From contig JAJYJE010000005.1 in the NCBI GenBank assembly GCA_021789715.1, positions 1 through 14,581 of the forward strand: a stretch of DNA of 14,581 bases. The letters are read 5' to 3'. The position numbers were made by a program, and so were the translations under genes. The DNA comes from a bacterium (GTDB taxonomy: Bacteria; Patescibacteriota; Doudnabacteria; UBA920). Within the stretch, counting starts at the first letter, position 1. Each line of letters starts with the position of its first letter. Positions 12,045-14,581 of this stretch are shown one piece after another. The notes beneath the pieces are model-generated. The model was not told the DNA's origin, did not search any database, and saw nothing but the letters and a program-made list of their open reading frames with translations.

Positions 12045-12701
12045 ATGAAAAGAATTTTTGTAGCGATCAAAATAAATGAAGAGCTTCAGGGGCAAATTCA
12101 GGGGTGGATCCAAAATTTTCAAGTTTCAATTTCTAATTTTCAAGGCAGGTGGACCGCGCCGAAAAATTTGCATGTTACGTTAGTCCCTCCATGGAAAATA
12201 GATGATATAGCTGGTGTTTTTGAAAAACTCAAACCTCTTAGGCGTCATTCTAAGGAGCGAATGCATCTGAGCGACGAAGAATCCCTTATCGGTAGCAGTA
12301 CAGTTAAGGGATCCTTCGCCCCCGATGGTAACCATGGACGGGCTCAGGATGACGCCAAAATAAAACCCTTTGAAATTAAATTTAACCGCGTAAGTTGGGG
12401 GCCGGACCCCAAGCAACCGCGCCTCATTTGGGCCGCCGGTTCGGCAGTGCCGGAGCTGCGGGATTTAAGATTAAAGATTTATGAGGCATTGGGAAAGCCG
12501 GCAGAGGCCAGGCCGTTCCGGCCGCATATTACATTGGCCAGGCTCAAACGGGAAGACGCTCATCGGCTGCCCTATAAACACCTGAATATGCCAGTCGACT
12601 GGCCACAGCGAGTGGGTTCCTTTGTGCTGATGCAGTCGCATTTATCCCCCCACGGTTCGGATTACGAAGTTTTGGCGGAATTTCCCATCGGCCTTCCATA
12701 A
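12045..12701 (+). CDS. thpR: 2'-5' RNA ligase family (2H phosphoesterase, ThpR/LigT) with an in-frame insertion
   Basis: This 218-residue protein belongs to the 2H phosphoesterase superfamily, which opens 2',3'-cyclic phosphates or forms 2'-5' links in RNA. Both catalytic H-x-T motifs are present: HVTL (His43) and HITL (His167). The start MKRIFVAIKI is typical of ThpR. The protein is longer than the usual 180-190 residues. The excess lies at residues 66-104, encoded by a palindromic repeat (12241-12356) that was inserted without breaking the frame. The family-typical sequence resumes at KPFEIKFNRVSWGP. The insert falls before a beta strand, where a surface loop is expected, so activity may be kept. 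Its native RNA substrate in bacteria is unsettled. Confidence 0.9.
   Translation: MKRIFVAIKINEELQGQIQGWIQNFQVSISNFQGRWTAPKNLHVTLVPPWKIDDIAGVFEKLKPLRRHSKERMHLSDEESLIGSSTVKGSFAPDGNHGRAQDDAKIKPFEIKFNRVSWGPDPKQPRLIWAAGSAVPELRDLRLKIYEALGKPAEARPFRPHITLARLKREDAHRLPYKHLNMPVDWPQRVGSFVLMQSHLSPHGSDYEVLAEFPIGLP
12241..12356. repeat. Palindromic repeat element inserted inside the thpR-like gene
   Basis: The outer arms GGCGTCATTCT... (12241-12254) and ...CTCAGGATGACGCC (12343-12356) are near-perfect inverted copies. The inner arms CGAAGAATCCCTTA (12275-12288) and TAAGGGATCCTTCG (12305-12318) are inverted with one mismatch. The GTCATTCT...CGAAGAATC pattern resembles dispersed palindromic repeats of the MITE/REP type seen in many bacteria. 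It codes for a basic, low-complexity peptide within the host protein. No second copy is in the window. Confidence 0.75.
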
Positions 12702-12716
12702 AACGCATCTGTCTTC

Positions 12717-12746
12717 TTGACAGGAGCCAAAGGATCCGATTAAAAT
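12717..12746 (+). promoter_or_regulatory. Promoter of the 12803-13126 gene
   Basis: A perfect TTGACA (12717-12722) and TAAAAT (12741-12746) are spaced by 18 nt. The transcript would begin near 12753, at the foot of the hairpin at 12755-12776. Confidence 0.65.
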
Positions 12747-12754
12747 AATAGAGC

Positions 12755-12777
12755 AAACCTCCCGCGAGGGAGGTTTT
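12755..12777 (+). terminator. Hairpin with T4: terminator of thpR or 5' stem-loop of the next mRNA
   Basis: A perfect 9-bp stem AAACCTCCC/GGGAGGTTT has a GCGA tetraloop and ends in TTTT (12774-12777). It lies between the promoter at 12717-12746 and the gene at 12803, so besides ending thpR it could attenuate the next gene. Its CCTCCC arm could also pair with the G6 ribosome-binding site at 12791-12796. Confidence 0.65.
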
Positions 12778-12802
12778 GCAAATTTCACAAGGGGGGAAGA
12801 TT

Positions 12803-13126
12803 ATGAGGAAAAAACTCAGAGAAGTTTTACCGCCCATCAGCAAGAAGCGGCTACTCGGCGTCGCTGCCGTCCTGTGCGCGATGACGTTCGGGGCCCACCG
12901 GATTTATACCGGGGGCGTTTCCTGGCGCAGCGCTCTGGAATGGGCGATAATAGTTTGGGGAGTGTGGTCCGTGATCACGCTCATTACGCTCGCCACGAAG
13001 TGCGTGGAATGGCCGGAACTCCTGGACCGGCCTTTGACCAGGGAGGAGTTTGAGCGGCTCCGTCCCGATCTGGGTAACGAGGAGTTTTACCGTTATCGAA
13101 GTTCCGTCGCAGGGAGCCGGCATTAG
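12803..13126 (+). CDS. Small two-TM membrane protein, unknown
   Basis: This 107-residue protein has a basic N-terminus (MRKKLREVLPPISKKR), two predicted transmembrane helices (about 17-36 and 47-68, SALEWAIIVWGVWSVITLITLA) and a charged cytosolic tail (PLTREEFERLRPDLGNEEFYRYR). ATG 12803 is chosen because of the G6AA ribosome-binding site (12791-12798) 4 nt upstream. The in-frame TTG at 12776 lies within the hairpin. It has its own promoter and terminator. I do not recognise a family. Confidence 0.72.
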   Translation: MRKKLREVLPPISKKRLLGVAAVLCAMTFGAHRIYTGGVSWRSALEWAIIVWGVWSVITLITLATKCVEWPELLDRPLTREEFERLRPDLGNEEFYRYRSSVAGSRH

Positions 13127-13160
13127 AAGTGCCGGCGGTGTTAGGGCTGTTGAATTGCTA

Positions 13161-13196
13161 GCATGCCGGTTACTCCGCCGGCATGCACTTTTTTTA
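13161..13196 (+). terminator. Terminator of the 12803-13126 gene
   Basis: A perfect 9-bp stem GCATGCCGG/CCGGCATGC (13161-13169/13178-13186) is followed by T8 (13189-13196). Confidence 0.88.
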
Positions 13197-13211
13197 TTGC
13201 TGCACGCAAGG

Positions 13212-13217
13212 TATAAT
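13212..13217 (+). promoter_or_regulatory. -10 box of the HAD gene, leaderless
   Basis: A perfect TATAAT ends 7 nt before ATG 13225. The T-run of the preceding terminator (around 13188) lies where a -35 element would be. The layout rules out the longer in-frame ATG at 13183, which sits inside the terminator. Confidence 0.6.
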
Positions 13218-13224
13218 ACATAAT

Positions 13225-13944
13225 ATGAAGCGCAAACCCATCAAACTCGCGGTTTTTGATATTGACGGCACGGTTTTTAGATCGAGTCTGCTAATTGAGC
13301 TCATCAACGGCCTGGTGGAGTACAATGTCTTTCCCGGCATTGCCAAGAAGGAACTGGAAAAAGAGTATATGGCCTGGCTGGATCGCAAAGGCAGCTATGA
13401 GGATTATTTGGCCAAAGTCATTCGGATTCACCTTAAGTACATTAAGGGCTGCCGCAAAGCGTCCGTGGAAGAGGTGGCCAAAGAAATCGTGCGCCGGATG
13501 AAGAATCGCGTTTACCGCTACACCCGCGATTTGCTAAAATCGCTGAAGGATGAGGGGTTTCGCCTCGTCACTATTTCGGGATCTCCGGCGTACATAGTGT
13601 CCAAATTTTCCAGGACGCTCGGGTTTGACGCGTATTTTGGCAGCGAATATAAAATAACGAACGGGACTTTTGAAGACAAGGTGGTCAATCCGGAAGTGTT
13701 TGCCGAAAAAGACAAGGTACTATTAAGATATGCGGCGCAGCGGCAGCTGGCCGTTGATTGGAGGCGCTCCATTGCGGTTGGGGATACCGAAAGCGACATT
13801 GCTATGTTAAAATTAGTGGGACACCCTCTGGCCTTTAATCCCAACATGCATTTGGCAGCGTACGCCAAGAAGCATAATTGGGAAATTGTGGTGGAGAGAA
13901 AAGATGTTATTTACGACTTGGGAAAGTTTAAGTTTAAAAAATAA
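13225..13944 (+). CDS. HAD-superfamily phosphatase, SerB-like (IB subfamily)
   Basis: This 239-residue hydrolase has the four HAD motifs: DIDGT with nucleophile Asp12 and acid/base Asp14, TISGSP (Ser118), a lysine in the AEKDKV region (Lys162 or Lys164), and GDTESD (Asp187, Asp191) for magnesium. A helical cap lies between residues 20 and 95, as in phosphoserine phosphatase and HAD-IB enzymes. FNPN near the end is also typical of this group. The substrate could be a phosphorylated amino acid, lipid or sugar and cannot be fixed from sequence alone. ATG 13225 is supported by the -10 box just upstream and by the position of the first motif. Confidence 0.9.
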   Translation: MKRKPIKLAVFDIDGTVFRSSLLIELINGLVEYNVFPGIAKKELEKEYMAWLDRKGSYEDYLAKVIRIHLKYIKGCRKASVEEVAKEIVRRMKNRVYRYTRDLLKSLKDEGFRLVTISGSPAYIVSKFSRTLGFDAYFGSEYKITNGTFEDKVVNPEVFAEKDKVLLRYAAQRQLAVDWRRSIAVGDTESDIAMLKLVGHPLAFNPNMHLAAYAKKHNWEIVVERKDVIYDLGKFKFKK

Positions 13945-13946
13945 GT

Positions 13947-14035
13947 TATCGAATCTGCGAATAATGACGAATTATTCACGAATCCGTCATTAACTCGAAA
14001 TTATTTGTTGATTCGCTTTATTCGTAGACTCGATA
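13947..14035. repeat. Long imperfect inverted repeat of CGAAT units
   Basis: The arm 13947-13973 is largely complementary to 14010-14035 (TATCGA-TCT-CGAATAA compared with the reverse strand), with a few mismatches. It is built from repeated CGAAT and, on the other side, ATTCG. Within it, TAATGACG/CGTCATTA and GAATAAT/ATTATTC form alternative smaller stems. It fills nearly the whole gap between the HAD and glycosyltransferase genes and probably acts as a terminator or a dispersed repeat. Confidence 0.6.
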
Positions 14036-14041
14036 TATTTT

Positions 14042-14581
14042 ATGACTATAAGCGTCACTATCCCTGCCTATAACGAGGAAAAATATATCGGCGACTGCCT
14101 GCGCAGCATTAAAGAGCGCACGCCGGAGAATCTGTTGGAAATTATTGTAGTTAATAATGCCAGCACCGATAGGACCGCGGAAGTTGCCGCGGCTATCCCG
14201 GGGGTGCGCGTGGTGGAGGAGAAACAAAAAGGCCTTACCAAGGCCAGGCAGCGCGGCTACCTGGAGTCCAAGGGCGACTTAATAGCGTGTATTGACGCCG
14301 ACACGCGCGTGCCGCAAGGGTGGTTCGAAATTTTAAACCGGGAATTTGCCCGCGATCCGAACCTGGTCTGCCTGAGCGGGCCGTTCCGCTATTATGATTT
14401 GCCCGAGCGCCAAGGCCGCGTGGTCAGGCTGTGGAACTGGTGCGCCGAGCATGTTTCCAGCATGAGCGGGAAAGTGGTGCAGGGCGGTAATTTTATCGTT
14501 AAGCGGTCGGCACTGGAAAAAATTGGCGGTTTTGATACCAAGATTGAATTTTATGGGGAAGACACGAATATCGCATATCGG
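14042..14581 (+). CDS. Family 2 glycosyltransferase, 5' part
   Basis: The frame is open from ATG 14042 to the window end, covering 180 codons. The GT-A fold is clear: SVTIPAYNEEKYI at the N-terminus binds the nucleotide sugar, VNNASTDRT follows, and DAD (85-87) is the metal-binding DxD motif. VVQGGNFIVKRSALEKIGGFD leads to the catalytic-base motif GED (172-174). The enzyme transfers a sugar from a nucleotide donor, probably for surface glycan or glycolipid synthesis. The C-terminal part, which would show whether membrane helices are present, lies outside. A TATATT (14034-14039) is only 2 nt from the ATG, too close for a normal -10 at this start. Confidence 0.9.
   Translation, partial: MTISVTIPAYNEEKYIGDCLRSIKERTPENLLEIIVVNNASTDRTAEVAAAIPGVRVVEEKQKGLTKARQRGYLESKGDLIACIDADTRVPQGWFEILNREFARDPNLVCLSGPFRYYDLPERQGRVVRLWNWCAEHVSSMSGKVVQGGNFIVKRSALEKIGGFDTKIEFYGEDTNIAYR

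Overview
The window looks like chromosomal DNA of a bacterium with a small, gene-dense genome, most likely a Patescibacteria/CPR (Parcubacteria-like) lineage. The indications are indirect. A tRNA gene carries a group I intron with an HNH ORF. Many genes have a -10 box 6-8 nt before the start codon (leaderless mRNAs). There are many small exported or membrane proteins of unknown function, and the envelope enzymes are minimal. TGA is used as a stop, which argues against the TGA=Gly groups (Gracilibacteria/SR1). No ribosomal marker is present, so the taxonomy is inference.

Left part (1-2711): probable edge of an integrated element. After the tail of an unknown ORF comes a promoter followed by a strongly structured RNA (about 324-440) with pseudoknot topology. 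A large serine recombinase (478-2139) follows. Its 3' end runs antisense through the 3' exon of a tRNA-Asn(GUU) gene, giving the WDSNPRP-type C-terminus typical of ORFs read through tRNA genes. The tRNA (2086-2711, minus) is split between anticodon bases 35 and 36 by a 551-nt group I intron. The intron's core helices (P1-P4, P6a, P7, P7.1, P7.2, P8, P9) can be drawn by eye. Its HNH endonuclease ORF fills the P1 loop, and the last codons of that ORF also supply the internal guide sequence and one strand of P2. The stop codon lies in the P2 tetraloop. This is the most striking object in the window.

Middle part (2774-6473): envelope genes. They are a secreted lysozyme/transglycosylase-like protein with a peptidoglycan-binding domain (minus), an exported three-repeat DUF5666-like protein, a small unknown cytoplasmic protein (minus), and a membrane-anchored HtrA/DegP-type protease without a PDZ domain.

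Right-middle part (6527-10689): a plus-strand run of two AHSA1/SRPBCC proteins, a small dimeric alpha/beta-barrel-like protein, a membrane-anchored extracytoplasmic protein with a possible TIM-barrel fold, a RibD-C/DHFR-family reductase, and an alpha/beta hydrolase.

Right part (10690-14581): a small one-TM protein, a hairpin-rich intergenic zone, a secreted Asn/Thr/Ala-rich protein with a structured 5' leader (minus), and a 2'-5' RNA ligase family protein (ThpR) that has a palindromic repeat inserted in frame. After these come a two-TM protein, a SerB-like HAD phosphatase, and the first 180 codons of a family 2 glycosyltransferase cut by the window end. Most genes look independently transcribed, with their own promoters and terminators.
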